A stretch of DNA of 64,000 bases from Bradyrhizobium sp. ORS 278 (GTDB lineage: Bacteria; Pseudomonadota; Alphaproteobacteria; Rhizobiales; Xanthobacteraceae): positions 2,542,001 through 2,606,000 of the forward strand of contig NC_009445.1 of NCBI RefSeq assembly GCF_000026145.1, in the 5' to 3' direction. The notes below the pieces were generated by a model that saw nothing but the letters and a program-made list of their open reading frames with translations, was not told the DNA's origin and ran no database searches. How positions within the stretch are numbered: the stretch's first letter is position 1; every line of letters begins with the position of its first letter. Below are positions 43,958 through 53,210 of the stretch, in pieces. The translations under genes were made by a program, and so were the position numbers.

Positions 43958-45028
43958 CTACTCCGCGCTGCTGACCAGCCGGATGCGCGGCTCGGCCTTC
44001 TCGATCAGCCGACGATAGGCGGCGAGATAGTCGAGCGCCATGCGGCGTGCCGTGAATCGCTGCTCGAACCGCTCGCGGACGCGGGCGCGGCTGAGATCAT
44101 GCAGCCGGTTGACGGCAGCGACCGCGCTGAGCTCGTCCTCGACGATGAAGCCGGTGACGCCGTCGTCGATCACCTCCGGAACCGAGCCGCGATTGTAGGC
44201 GATCACGGGTGTGCCGCAGGCCATGGATTCGATCATCACGAGGCCGAACGGCTCCGGCCAGTCGATCGGCAACAGCAGGCCGAGCGCGCCGGAGAGGAAC
44301 TCCGGTTTCTCGTGGTCGCCGATCTCGCCGATGAACTCGACGAGCGGGTTGTCGTTGATCAGCGGATGAATCAGCTGATCGTAATAGTCCTGATCCGCGC
44401 GGTCGACCTTGGCCGCGATCTTCAGCGGAATGCCACAGCGCATCGCGATCTTGATGGCGCGGTCGACACCTTTTTCAGGCGCGATGCGCCCGAGCACGGC
44501 GAGATAGCTCGGCGTCGAAGGCCGGGGCATGAGCAGCTTTTCGGGGAGGCCGTGCAGCACGGTGCGCACCCAGTTCGCGTTCGGCACCGGGCGGCGCTGT
44601 GCATCGGAGATCGACACGACCGGAACATCCTTGAACATCGAGAAGACAGGCTGATGCTCAGGGAGATCGAGCCGGCCGTGCAGCGTGGTGAGGAACGGTG
44701 TCGGCTGGCGGTGGAACAACGAGAACGGATAGTAGTCGAGGTGGAAGTGGAGAATGTCGAACTCCTCGTCGTCACAACGCTGCCGGACATTCTCCAGCAT
44801 GACCATGTGCAGCGCGTTGGGATCGCGCACCGAGCCGTCGAGGCGCAGTGCCTTCGGCCAGGTCGGACAGAGTGTTGCCGAGGTCTGCGAATCGCCGCTG
44901 GCGAACAGGGTCACGTCGTGTCCGAGGGCAACGAGCTCTTCGGTCAACCAATGAACGACGCGCTCAGTGCCGCCGTAGAGCTTCGGAGGCACGGCCTCCG
45001 TCAATGGAGCAACCTGCGCAATGCGCAT
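43958..45028 (-). CDS. Family 4 glycosyltransferase
   Basis: A 356-residue GT-B glycosyltransferase. GTERVVHWLTEELVALGHDV and HFHLDYYPFSLF lie in the N-terminal domain; YLAVLGRIAPEKGVDRAI and the donor-site motif EPFGLVMIESMACGTPVIA in the C-terminal domain. It transfers a sugar from a nucleotide donor to a lipid, glycan or small molecule. Its head-to-head arrangement with an ABC exporter and an amylo-1,6-glucosidase suggests a role in glycan synthesis or turnover, which is inference. Confidence 0.9.
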   Translation of the reverse strand: MRIAQVAPLTEAVPPKLYGGTERVVHWLTEELVALGHDVTLFASGDSQTSATLCPTWPKALRLDGSVRDPNALHMVMLENVRQRCDDEEFDILHFHLDYYPFSLFHRQPTPFLTTLHGRLDLPEHQPVFSMFKDVPVVSISDAQRRPVPNANWVRTVLHGLPEKLLMPRPSTPSYLAVLGRIAPEKGVDRAIKIAMRCGIPLKIAAKVDRADQDYYDQLIHPLINDNPLVEFIGEIGDHEKPEFLSGALGLLLPIDWPEPFGLVMIESMACGTPVIAYNRGSVPEVIDDGVTGFIVEDELSAVAAVNRLHDLSRARVRERFEQRFTARRMALDYLAAYRRLIEKAEPRIRLVSSAE

Positions 45029-45313
45029 CTCACCGTCTCCTCTTCGTGATCATGGATGAAGCCCCCGATGGCACCGGCACTGCCACAGCGGGAACGTTGT
45101 GGAGTCGGTGAAGTTCCGCGGTGTCGATCACTCTTTCTTCGACACAACGTGTTCCGCCTCACCTCATTGATGCCATCCGAGGCGGTCAACGCTCGCAGTG
45201 CGCCATCATGCAAAAGCGGCAGAGCGGATGTGCTGCTGCACAGCGGAACTGATGAAACCACGCCTCGTTCATCTCGCCGCAACGGGTGTCGCCAAACAGT
45301 CGCGGGGATAATT

Positions 45314-47077
45314 ATGGATCAACTATCAGGCTATGCGCACCGGCCGTTTCCCTTCGTCATGCGTTATCTGCGCAGGCGTCCGGCAGCTCACCTCGTTATC
45401 CTGACGTCCGTTCTGGGTGCAGTTGCCTGTTCAGTAGGCACTCAGTACGGCGTGAAGTTCCTCGTGGACAGCCTGTCTGCCGGACCGCGCGTCAACGGCA
45501 ATGTGTGGGCCGCATTCGTGCTGCTGATGACGTTGATTGCAACCGACAACATTCTGTGGCGCGTCGCCAGCTGGATCGCGAGCTTCACTTTCGTCAGCGT
45601 CACCGGCGATCTGCGTCGCGACATCTTTCGCCATCTCACCGGCCATTCGCCGAGCTATTTCGGCGATCGGCTGCCAGGAATGTTGTCGAGCCGCATCACC
45701 GCGACGTCGAACGCGGTTTTCACGGTGGAGAACATGTTTGTCTGGAACGTGCTGCCGCCCTGCATGGCCACGGTGGCCGCGATCTGTCTGATTGGAACCG
45801 TGAGCGGCCCGATGGCGATCGGCCTGCTATTCATCGCGGCAATGATGGTGCTGGCGATGTTCCGTCTTGCGGCGGCGGGCAAGCCGCTGCACGATGATTT
45901 CGCCGACAAGGCGGCGATGGTCGATGGCGAGATGGTCGACGTGATCTCGAACATGCCCCTGGTGCGCGCGTTCTGCGGCCTGCGTCATGAGCACGACCGG
46001 TTCGACGCGACCGTGAACAAGGAACTGGAAGCGCGCGGACGCAGCCTGCGCTATCTCGAGAAGCTGCGCATCCTGCATGCGACGGTGACGATCGTGCTGA
46101 CGGTGGCGCTGATGGCCTGGGCAATCTCGCTCTGGCAGCGCGGCGGGGCGACCACCGGCGACGTCGTGCTGGTCTGCACCCTCGGCCTCAGCATTCTCAA
46201 CGCCACGCGCGACCTCGCGGTGGCGCTGGTCGACGTGACCCAGCACGTCGCGCGCATGAGCGAGGCGATCGCCACGCTGCTGCAGCCGCACGAGCTGCGC
46301 GATCATCCCGAGGCCGAGCCGCTGGTCAAGAGCGGTGCCGCGATCGCCTTCGACAACATCACTTTCCATTATCCCGGCGGCCACAAGCTGTTCGAGAACT
46401 TCTCGCTGCGGCTGCAGCCCGAGCAGCGCGTCGGCCTCGTCGGCCAGTCCGGCGGCGGCAAGTCGAGTCTGTTCACCTTGCTGCAGCGGTTCTACGATCC
46501 GCAAGCCGGCCGCATCACGATCGACGGCCAGGACATCGCCAAGGTCACCCAGCAGAGCCTGCGCGAGGCGATCTCGGTGGTTCCGCAGGACATCTCGCTG
46601 TTCCACCGCTCCATTCTGGAGAACATCCGCTACGGCCGGCCGAGCGCGACCGATGACGAGGTGCTCCGCGCGGCGATTGCGGCGCGCTGCGATTTCGTCG
46701 AGACGCTGCCGGAGGGACTGCATACGATGGTCGGCGATCGCGGCGTGAAGCTCTCCGGTGGCCAGCGCCAGCGAATCGCGATCGCCCGGGCCTTCCTGAA
46801 GGACGCGCCGATCCTTCTGCTCGACGAGGCGACGGCCGCGCTGGACAGCGAATCCGAGGAGGCGATCCGCGAGGCGCTGAGCCGGCTGATGCGCGGGCGC
46901 ACCGTGATCGCCATCGCGCATCGGCTCGCGACTTTGCGCAATTTTGATCGGGTGGTCGTGCTGAGATCGGGCAGGATCATCGAGGACGGCGCGCCCGACC
47001 GGCTCATGCAGGGTGAGGGGCCTTATCGCGAGCTCGTCACGCAGGAGATGAACCGACTCGCCAAATTCGCGGCGTGA
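45314..47077 (+). CDS. ABC exporter, fused permease and ATPase
   Basis: A 587-residue half-transporter with six helices (residues 20-310) and a C-terminal ATPase: Walker A GQSGGGKSS at about 377, signature LSGGQ, Walker B ILLLDEATAALD, switch His in AIAHRL. It would act as a homodimer exporting a lipid, peptide or glycan. GGGGAT precedes the ATG at 45314; the longer frame to 45056 has no leader character. It is followed after 66 bases by the amylo-1,6-glucosidase gene. Confidence 0.9.
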   Translation: MDQLSGYAHRPFPFVMRYLRRRPAAHLVILTSVLGAVACSVGTQYGVKFLVDSLSAGPRVNGNVWAAFVLLMTLIATDNILWRVASWIASFTFVSVTGDLRRDIFRHLTGHSPSYFGDRLPGMLSSRITATSNAVFTVENMFVWNVLPPCMATVAAICLIGTVSGPMAIGLLFIAAMMVLAMFRLAAAGKPLHDDFADKAAMVDGEMVDVISNMPLVRAFCGLRHEHDRFDATVNKELEARGRSLRYLEKLRILHATVTIVLTVALMAWAISLWQRGGATTGDVVLVCTLGLSILNATRDLAVALVDVTQHVARMSEAIATLLQPHELRDHPEAEPLVKSGAAIAFDNITFHYPGGHKLFENFSLRLQPEQRVGLVGQSGGGKSSLFTLLQRFYDPQAGRITIDGQDIAKVTQQSLREAISVVPQDISLFHRSILENIRYGRPSATDDEVLRAAIAARCDFVETLPEGLHTMVGDRGVKLSGGQRQRIAIARAFLKDAPILLLDEATAALDSESEEAIREALSRLMRGRTVIAIAHRLATLRNFDRVVVLRSGRIIEDGAPDRLMQGEGPYRELVTQEMNRLAKFAA

Positions 47078-47143
47078 GCCGTATCGAGTGCTGATCGCGC
47101 GTCCGCGGCGCCCGGGTCGGCGCCAACTCGCACGAGGTCCATC

Positions 47144-49345
47144 ATGTCGGCCGAACTCGCAACCACACGGGCATCCATGGCAGGCACTGACGCGCCGGCT
47201 GAGCAGCCCTTCTACATTCCCATGACCGGGCCCGCGGCGCGGCCGCGCCGCTCGCTCAAGCACGACGACACTTTCATCGTGCTCGACGGCCATGGCGATA
47301 TCGGCGCCTCGGCCGGCGGTCCGGACGGCCTGTTCAATGCCGATACGCGCTATCTGGCGCGGCTCGAACTGACGCTTGCCGAGGTACAGCCGCTGTTGCT
47401 CGGATCGAGCCTGCGCGACGACAATTCCGGTCTGACCATCGATCTGACCAATCCGGACATCTATCATCAGGGCCGGCTCGTGCTGCCGAAGGACATGCTG
47501 CACATCGTGCGCACGATCTTTCTGTGGCGGGGCACCTTCTATCAGCGCATTGGGGTCCAGAACCACGGCGATCGCCGCGCAAGCTTCGATCTGAAGCTGA
47601 CGTTCGACAATGACTTTGCCGACCTGTTCGAGGTCCGTGGCTCCGTGCGCAAGCGGCGCGGCACCGGCTCGGCTCGCCTGATGGGGCCGTCCGACGTGAT
47701 GCTCGACTATCGCGGGCTTGACAATGTGACGCGCACGACGGCGCTGCATTTCGACCCGCGGCCGGTGCGGCTGGCGGTCGATGTCGCCAGCTACCACTTC
47801 GACCTGGAGCCGCAGCAATCGACATCGCTGTTCATCGCAGTGACCTGCAACGCCGCGGCCGGGCAGCAGCCGGGCCGGTTCTTCCGCAGCCTGCTCGCGC
47901 ATCGCCGCGAGATGCGCCGCTGCACCCACGGTGCGACCACGATCGAGACTTCCAACGACATCCTCAACGAGGTGCTGTGCCAGGCGGCCGCCGATCTGAA
48001 TATCCTGATGACCGACACTCCGGAGGGGCGTTATCCCTATGCGGGCATTCCCTGGTACTCGACGACGTTCGGCCGCGACGGACTGATCACGGCGATGCAG
48101 ATGCTGTGGGTCGATCCGCGAATCGCGCGCGGCGTATTGCGCAGGCTCGCGCGCCATCAGGCCAGGGAAGCGGATCCGCTCGCGGATGCCGAGCCGGGCA
48201 AGATCCTGCACGAGATGCGCGGCGGCGAGATGGCGGCGCTGCGCGAGGTGCCGTTCGCCTGCTACTATGGGAGCGTCGATTCCACGCCGTTGTTCGTTTT
48301 GCTGGCCGGCCTCTATGTCGAGCGCACCGGCGATCTCGACACCTTGAAGGAGCTGTGGCCGGCGATCGAACTGGCGCTGAGCTGGATCGACGGGCCAGGA
48401 GACCCCGACCGTGACGGCTTCGTCGAATATCAGCGGGCCTCGGAGCAGGGGCTCGCCAACCAGGGCTGGAAGGATTCCTACGACGCGGTGTTCCATGCCG
48501 ACGGCCAACTGGCCGAAGGCAATATCGCGCTCGCCGAGGTGCAGGGCTACGTGTTCGCCGGCAAGCAACTCGCCGCGCGCTGTGCGCGACGGCTCGGCAA
48601 GGCGGATTTGGCCGATCGCCTGGACGCCGAAGCCGCTGCTCTTGCCAAGCGGTTCGAGGACGCCTTCTGGTGCGAGGAGCTGACCACCTATGCGCTCGCG
48701 CTCGACGGCAACAAGCAGCCGTGCCGTGTGCGCACGTCCAATGCGGGCCAGCTGTTGTTCAGCGGCATGGTGCGCGAGGATCGCGCTCGCAAGGTCGCCG
48801 CCGACCTGCTGCGGCCGCATTTCTTCTCCGGCTGGGGCATCCGCACCGTGGCGCTCGGTGAGGCGCGCTACAATCCGATGTCCTATCACGACGGATCGAT
48901 ATGGCCGCACGACAACGCGCTGATCACGCTCGGCCTGTCGCGCTACGGCCTGAAACATGCGGTCGAGGAGGTGTTCAAGGGCCTGTTCGAGGCGGCGGCC
49001 TACATGGATCTGCGCCGGCTGCCCGAATTGTTCTGCGGCTTCCGACGAGAGAAGCATCGCGGGCCGACGCTCTATCCCGTGGCCTGCGCGCCGCAGGCCT
49101 GGGCCAGCGCGACGCCGTTCACGCTGCTCGAAGCGGCGCTCGGGCTGGAGTTCGATGCCGCGCGCGGCGAGATCCGGCTGCGCAATCCGCGGCTGCCGGC
49201 GTTCCTCGATTGGGTCGTGCTGCGCGATCTTCGGCTCGGTCATTCGACGATCGATCTGCGGCTGCGCCGCCACGGCGAGGACGTCTCGATGGAGGTGCTG
49301 CGGCGGCGCGGCCAGATTCAGGTCTCGCTGGTGCTGGCGCAATGA
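47144..49345 (+). CDS. Amylo-alpha-1,6-glucosidase (glycogen debranching type)
   Basis: A 733-residue cytoplasmic protein: an N-terminal GDE domain (residues 20-220, DGLFNADTRYLARLEL) and a C-terminal (alpha/alpha)6 barrel with PWYSTTFGRDGLITAMQMLW, DGFVEYQRASEQGLANQGWK and SYHDGSIWPHDNALI. It removes alpha-1,6 branch glucose or acts on a related glucan. It is downstream of the ABC exporter and overlaps the PRC-barrel gene (ATGA). No glycogen synthase or branching enzyme is present nearby. Confidence 0.9.
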   Translation: MSAELATTRASMAGTDAPAEQPFYIPMTGPAARPRRSLKHDDTFIVLDGHGDIGASAGGPDGLFNADTRYLARLELTLAEVQPLLLGSSLRDDNSGLTIDLTNPDIYHQGRLVLPKDMLHIVRTIFLWRGTFYQRIGVQNHGDRRASFDLKLTFDNDFADLFEVRGSVRKRRGTGSARLMGPSDVMLDYRGLDNVTRTTALHFDPRPVRLAVDVASYHFDLEPQQSTSLFIAVTCNAAAGQQPGRFFRSLLAHRREMRRCTHGATTIETSNDILNEVLCQAAADLNILMTDTPEGRYPYAGIPWYSTTFGRDGLITAMQMLWVDPRIARGVLRRLARHQAREADPLADAEPGKILHEMRGGEMAALREVPFACYYGSVDSTPLFVLLAGLYVERTGDLDTLKELWPAIELALSWIDGPGDPDRDGFVEYQRASEQGLANQGWKDSYDAVFHADGQLAEGNIALAEVQGYVFAGKQLAARCARRLGKADLADRLDAEAAALAKRFEDAFWCEELTTYALALDGNKQPCRVRTSNAGQLLFSGMVREDRARKVAADLLRPHFFSGWGIRTVALGEARYNPMSYHDGSIWPHDNALITLGLSRYGLKHAVEEVFKGLFEAAAYMDLRRLPELFCGFRREKHRGPTLYPVACAPQAWASATPFTLLEAALGLEFDAARGEIRLRNPRLPAFLDWVVLRDLRLGHSTIDLRLRRHGEDVSMEVLRRRGQIQVSLVLAQ

Positions 49346-49851
49346 GAAACGCGAATCATCGTCGGCGAGCTCCCGGTAAAGCGTTCGGCTTCGTCGCTCT
49401 CTCGCTGATCGCGCTGCAGGTTGCCGGCGCCGATGCGCAGCAGGCCTCACCGATCCCCGCGACGAAAGAGACGCCAGCTCCGGCCAAGGAGCCGGCACCG
49501 CCGCCCTCGGTCACCATTCTCGGCGCGCGGGATGCACATGGCGTGCTCGGTCGTGACGTGCGCAGCTCGACCGGGGAGGACATGGGCCACATCGTCGACG
49601 TCATCGTCGATCTCACCGGCACGGTGCGCGCGGCGGTGATCGATTTCGGCGGCTTTCTCGGCGTCGGCAGCCGCAAGATCGTGGTCGACTGGACCGCGCT
49701 CGACTTCAAGCACATCGCCGACAAGAGCGACCAGGTCACGCTCGACCTCACCAAGGAGCAGGTGAAGGCGGCGCCCGAGTACAAGGAGGACAAGCCTGTC
49801 GTCGTGCTCGGTGCGGCCGGCAAGCTGTCGCCCTGGGATTTCGATCATTGA
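49342..49851 (+). CDS. Exported PRC-barrel domain protein
   Basis: A 169-residue protein with a signal peptide (MRNANHRRRAPGKAFGFVAL, cleavage near GADAQ), a proline-rich linker (PATKETPAPAKEPAPPP) and a PRC-barrel (GRDVRSSTGEDMGHIVDVIV, then SRKIVVDWTALDF). PRC-barrels bind RNA or photosynthetic reaction centre parts; exported ones are common in Bradyrhizobium and unexplained. Its start overlaps the glucosidase stop by four bases, so the two are translationally coupled although they act in different compartments. Confidence 0.82.
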   Translation: MRNANHRRRAPGKAFGFVALSLIALQVAGADAQQASPIPATKETPAPAKEPAPPPSVTILGARDAHGVLGRDVRSSTGEDMGHIVDVIVDLTGTVRAAVIDFGGFLGVGSRKIVVDWTALDFKHIADKSDQVTLDLTKEQVKAAPEYKEDKPVVVLGAAGKLSPWDFDH

Positions 49852-49946
49852 GTTGATGCGTGAGACGACAGGTCCGCATGCATCTGCGCGGCGGATCATT
49901 GCGGAGCACTTTGTCTTGCAAGCCCTGAATTGAAACGTTGAGAGCC

Positions 49947-51269
49947 ATGCCGATCGCACGGCCGTCCAGATCACCTGACCGGGAGCCCGCGCCGGAGCGC
50001 GCGGCGGAGACGGACGCGCGCCCGGACGTGCAGCAGCATCCGGGCCCCGCCGCGAAGCCGTTGCCGTCGCGGCAGAGCCTGCGCGGGCTCGACTGGTTCA
50101 TCTTCTTCCTTGCCGACGTCCAGACCGGCTTCGGCCCGTTCATCGCGGTGTACCTCACGACGCAGAAATGGACCCAGGCCCAGATCGGCCTGGTGCTGTC
50201 GATCGGCGGCATCGTCGGGCTGATCGGACAGATGCCTGGCGGCGCGATCATCGATGCGGCGAAATCGGAGCGGCGCGTGGCGGGATTCGCCGTGGCTGCC
50301 ATCGGCTGCTGCGCGCTGGCCTATGCGGTGTGGCCGATCTTTCCAGTCGTGGCCGGCGCCGCAACCTTGCATGCGGCGGCGAGCTGCGTGCTCGGACCCG
50401 CGATCGCCGCGATCAGCCTCGGTCTCGTCGGCCCGCTTGGCATGGCCGAGCGTCTCGGCCGCAATGCGCGCTTCGCCTCGCTCGGCAATGGCGTCGCGGC
50501 GGCGATCATGGGGACGTGCGGCTATCTGCTGTCCAGCCGCGCGGTTTTTCTTGTCACCTTCATCCTCGCATTCCCGACCTTGATCGCACTGTCGCGGATC
50601 CGCGAGCACGAGATCGACGTCGCCCGGGCCCATGGTCACGCCGTCCAGGAGGACAGAGAGGTCGCGCGGCTGTCGAATCTGCTCGGCCTGTTGCGTCAGC
50701 GTGCGCTGCTCGTGTTCGCGCTCGGCGTGTTCCTGCTGCAGCTCGCCAATGCGGCGATGCTGCCGCTGATGGCTGGCGTGGTCACGACGAAATCGAGCGA
50801 GTGGGCGCCGATGCTGATCGCGTTCTGCATCGTGGTGCCGCAAGCGATCGTCGCGCTGACCTCGCCGTCAGTCGGCGCGGTGGCGCAACAATGGGGTAGG
50901 CGGCCGCTGCTGATGCTGGGATTTGCGGCGCTCACGATCCGTGGCGCGTTATTTGCCGTCGTTCACGATCCCTACGTGCTGGTCGCGGTGCAGATCTTCG
51001 ACGGCGTCACCGCTGCAGTATTCGCCGTGATGATTCCACTGACGGTGGCCGATGTCGCATTTGGCAGCGGCCACTTCAATCTGGCGCAAGGCATCGTCGG
51101 CACCGCGTCGGGCGTCGGTGGCTCATTATCCACCGTGGTCGCCGGCTTTGCGAGTGACCGGTTTGGCAGCGCCACCGCCTTCATGGGTCTGTCAGGCGTG
51201 GCTCTGACAGGTCTTGTGTTGATCGCGCTGCTGATGCCGGAAACGGGGCAGCGCGTGCGGAGAGGCTGA
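49947..51269 (+). CDS. MFS transporter
   Basis: A 440-residue inner-membrane protein with 12 helices after a disordered, proline- and arginine-rich N-terminus (residues 1-45). FGPFIAVYLTTQKWTQAQIG and the loop GGAIIDAAKSERRVAG (motif A-like) are of the MFS_1 type. The substrate is unknown. It stands after the PRC-barrel gene with a 95-base gap and converges on fixK with a 12-base gap. Confidence 0.82.
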   Translation: MPIARPSRSPDREPAPERAAETDARPDVQQHPGPAAKPLPSRQSLRGLDWFIFFLADVQTGFGPFIAVYLTTQKWTQAQIGLVLSIGGIVGLIGQMPGGAIIDAAKSERRVAGFAVAAIGCCALAYAVWPIFPVVAGAATLHAAASCVLGPAIAAISLGLVGPLGMAERLGRNARFASLGNGVAAAIMGTCGYLLSSRAVFLVTFILAFPTLIALSRIREHEIDVARAHGHAVQEDREVARLSNLLGLLRQRALLVFALGVFLLQLANAAMLPLMAGVVTTKSSEWAPMLIAFCIVVPQAIVALTSPSVGAVAQQWGRRPLLMLGFAALTIRGALFAVVHDPYVLVAVQIFDGVTAAVFAVMIPLTVADVAFGSGHFNLAQGIVGTASGVGGSLSTVVAGFASDRFGSATAFMGLSGVALTGLVLIALLMPETGQRVRRG

Positions 51270-51285
51270 GAGCGATCGCGCTCAG
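51266..51285. terminator. Imperfect palindrome between MFS gene and fixK
   Basis: CTGAGAGCGATCGCGCTCAG (one mismatch pair) overlaps both stop codons of the convergent genes. It is a weak bidirectional terminator candidate. Confidence 0.4.
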
Positions 51286-51989
51286 GCGTCCATGCTGCGC
51301 AGGCGCTGACGGTTGCGCAGCACGATCTGACGGGCACCGGAGAACCCGAGAATGCCCTGGCTCTGCAGCTGCGACAGCGCACGGGAGACGGTCTCCAGCG
51401 TCAGGCCCAGGTAGTCGCCGATATCCCGGCGGCACATCGGCAGCGCCATCATGCCGGCCACGGCAAGGCGGCGGTCCATCTCGAGCAGGAAGGTCGCGAC
51501 GCGCTCCATCGCGGTCTTGCGGCCCAGCAGCAGCATGTGGTCCTCGGCGTGACGCAGGTCGTGCGCCGTCATGGTCCAGAGCTTGCGGGCGACGGCGACG
51601 TCGGTGCCGGCGGCCTGCTCGAGACTGCGGCGCTTCACGAGGCGCACGGTGGTGTCGATAATGGCTTCGGCGGCGAGACGATGCACGGAGCCGAATTCGA
51701 GGCCGAACACGTCGCCGGGAAGATGGAAGGCGCCGATCTGGCGGCGGCCGTCGGACAGGAGCTTGTAGCTGCGCACGGCGCCGGAAATCACCTGATAGAC
51801 GTACTCAGCTGGCTCGTCCTCGCCGTAGATCTCCTCGTCCTTCTTGTAGGAGAACTCGCTGGCGATCAGGCCGGCATGGCCGGTGATCTCGGCAAACGGG
51901 TTGGCGGCAGGAGCATTTGCGGCAGGAGAGGGGACGGCATGGGGGGCGTTGGTGTTGACGACCGAGTGGGTAATCGACTGATTGAGCAT
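51282..51989 (-). CDS. fixK: CRP/FNR-type regulator FixK (FixK2-like)
   Basis: A 235-residue regulator: cyclic-nucleotide-binding-type domain (residues 30-150, no iron-sulfur Cys cluster) and helix-turn-helix CRRDIGDYLGLTLETVSRALS. Cys186 just before it matches the redox-sensitive Cys183 of B. japonicum FixK2. It activates genes with TTGA-N6-TCAA boxes under low oxygen. AAGGAG six bases before the ATG at 51989 fixes the start. FixJ-type repeats lie 86-102 bases upstream. It is downstream of the response regulator and fixLJ on the same strand. Confidence 0.95.
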   Translation of the reverse strand: MLNQSITHSVVNTNAPHAVPSPAANAPAANPFAEITGHAGLIASEFSYKKDEEIYGEDEPAEYVYQVISGAVRSYKLLSDGRRQIGAFHLPGDVFGLEFGSVHRLAAEAIIDTTVRLVKRRSLEQAAGTDVAVARKLWTMTAHDLRHAEDHMLLLGRKTAMERVATFLLEMDRRLAVAGMMALPMCRRDIGDYLGLTLETVSRALSQLQSQGILGFSGARQIVLRNRQRLRSMDA

Positions 51990-52073
51990 GACCATCTCCT
52001 TGCGGCGGATGGCGATGTGGTACACGGCACCTCCCGTTAAGGACATTTGGGCCGTTATCTTAAGGGGGGTCCC

Positions 52074-52091
52074 TTACGTAGATGTACGTAG
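52074..52091 (-). promoter_or_regulatory. FixJ-type binding repeats in the fixK promoter
   Basis: TACGTAG occurs twice (52075-52081, 52085-52091) exactly ten bases apart, one helical turn, within TTACGTAGATGTACGTAG. Known FixJ sites contain GTA/TACGTA-type cores. Position fits activation of fixK. Confidence 0.6.
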
Positions 52092-52119
52092 GCGGGGCCG
52101 GAATCGGCGGCCGTCGGGC

Positions 52120-52515
52120 TCAGGGAGCGGTAACCGGCTCGTCATTGGCGATCGCCTTGCGGATCCGCTTGACCAGATTGTCGTCGAGCAGCGGCTTCAG
52201 CAGGAAATCCTGGATGCCGACGGCTGCGGCGCGTGCCGCCAGGCGGTCGTCATAATGGCCGGTGATGAGCACCACGGGAGCTGTCGCGCCTTGCTTGCGC
52301 AACCTGTCGGCGACCTCGACGCCATTCAACTCGGGCATCTTGTAATCGACCACGAAGCAGTCCACTGCCGCGCGATCCGATGCCTTCAGCAGCGCGTTGC
52401 CGCTGCGGAACGTGCGGACGTCGAATCCGTCGGCCTCCAGCAGGAATCGCAGCGAGCCGAGAACGTCGGCATCGTCGTCCGCTACATAGACCTTTGGTTT
52501 GGCGAGAGCCGACAT
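52120..52515 (-). CDS. Single-domain response regulator (bll2758-like)
   Basis: A 131-residue receiver domain with no output domain: acidic triad near residues 13-15 (ADDDAD), phosphorylation Asp57 in CFVVDYKMPELNG, Lys in FLLKPLLDD. In B. japonicum the equivalent gene between fixJ and fixK2 is a FixK2 target, and a perfect FixK box lies upstream here too (52583-52596). It may be phosphorylated by FixL as a competitor or phosphate sink. The ATG at 52515 gives the normal receiver length. Confidence 0.88.
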   Translation of the reverse strand: MSALAKPKVYVADDDADVLGSLRFLLEADGFDVRTFRSGNALLKASDRAAVDCFVVDYKMPELNGVEVADRLRKQGATAPVVLITGHYDDRLAARAAAVGIQDFLLKPLLDDNLVKRIRKAIANDEPVTAP

Positions 52516-52582
52516 CGCACGTGCCGCGAGAAGTTCATGTTGAACCGAGGCACAACATAACACTCGATTCTGTCAAGCCGGC

Positions 52583-52596
52583 TTGATCTAGCTCAA
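52583..52596 (-). promoter_or_regulatory. FixK box before the response regulator gene
   Basis: TTGATCTAGCTCAA is a perfect TTGA-N6-TCAA site. It overlaps the fixJ stop codon and is centred 74 bases from the regulator start. Confidence 0.9.
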
Positions 52597-53210
52597 TCCT
52601 TCAACGCGCCGGCGCGCATCGCCAGACGGACCAGCTCGGAGAGGCTGTTCGCGCCCATCTTGGTCATCACGTTGGCGCGGTAGACCTCGATCGTGCGCGG
52701 GCTGATGTCGTATTCGCGCGCGATGAGCTTGTTGGAGAGGCCGGCCATCAGGCCGTCCATCACCTGGCGCTCGCGCGGGCTGAGACTCGCGACGCGGGCG
52801 AGAATGTCCTGCGTCACAGACTCGTTCTTCGCCGCAGGTTCAGCCTGCTTGATCGCCGTTTCGATCATCGCGACGAGGCGCTCGTCCTCGAACGGCTTTT
52901 CGAGAAAGTCGACGGCGCCGAGCTTCATCGCCTCGACCGCAAGCGGCACGTCGCCGTGGCCGGTCATCACCAGGATAGGGAAGCCGCTGCCTGTCGTCTT
53001 CATGCGCTTGAGCAGCTCGATGCCGTCGATGCCCGGCATCCGCACGTCGGAGACGACGCAGCCGAAGCCGAGCGTCGGCAACCGATCGAGGAAGGACTGC
53101 GCATTCTCGAACAGCGTGACGTCGAAGCCCGAGGAATCGAGCAGGAAGTTGAGCGAATCCCGCATCGCCTCGTCGTCGTCGATCACATAGACCCTTCCCC
53201 GTTCAGCCAT
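52593..53210 (-). CDS. fixJ: Oxygen-response regulator FixJ
   Basis: A 205-residue NarL-type regulator: receiver with Asp55 in VVSDVRMPG and the KPF segment, then helix-turn-helix LSPRERQVMDGLMAGLSNKL with ISPRTIEVYRANVMTKM. Phosphorylated by FixL at low oxygen, it activates fixK. The start codons ATGATG at 53213/53210 lie eight to ten bases before the fixL stop, so the genes overlap; 53210 gives the 205 residues known for the family. Confidence 0.96.
   Translation of the reverse strand: MAERGRVYVIDDDEAMRDSLNFLLDSSGFDVTLFENAQSFLDRLPTLGFGCVVSDVRMPGIDGIELLKRMKTTGSGFPILVMTGHGDVPLAVEAMKLGAVDFLEKPFEDERLVAMIETAIKQAEPAAKNESVTQDILARVASLSPRERQVMDGLMAGLSNKLIAREYDISPRTIEVYRANVMTKMGANSLSELVRLAMRAGALKD

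Noticed and set aside
45827..49498. A 1223-codon minus-strand frame opposite the ABC exporter and glucosidase
   Set aside because: Same reason: low-complexity Arg/Gln/Asp-rich translation, no motifs, and both opposite genes have clear catalytic motifs.
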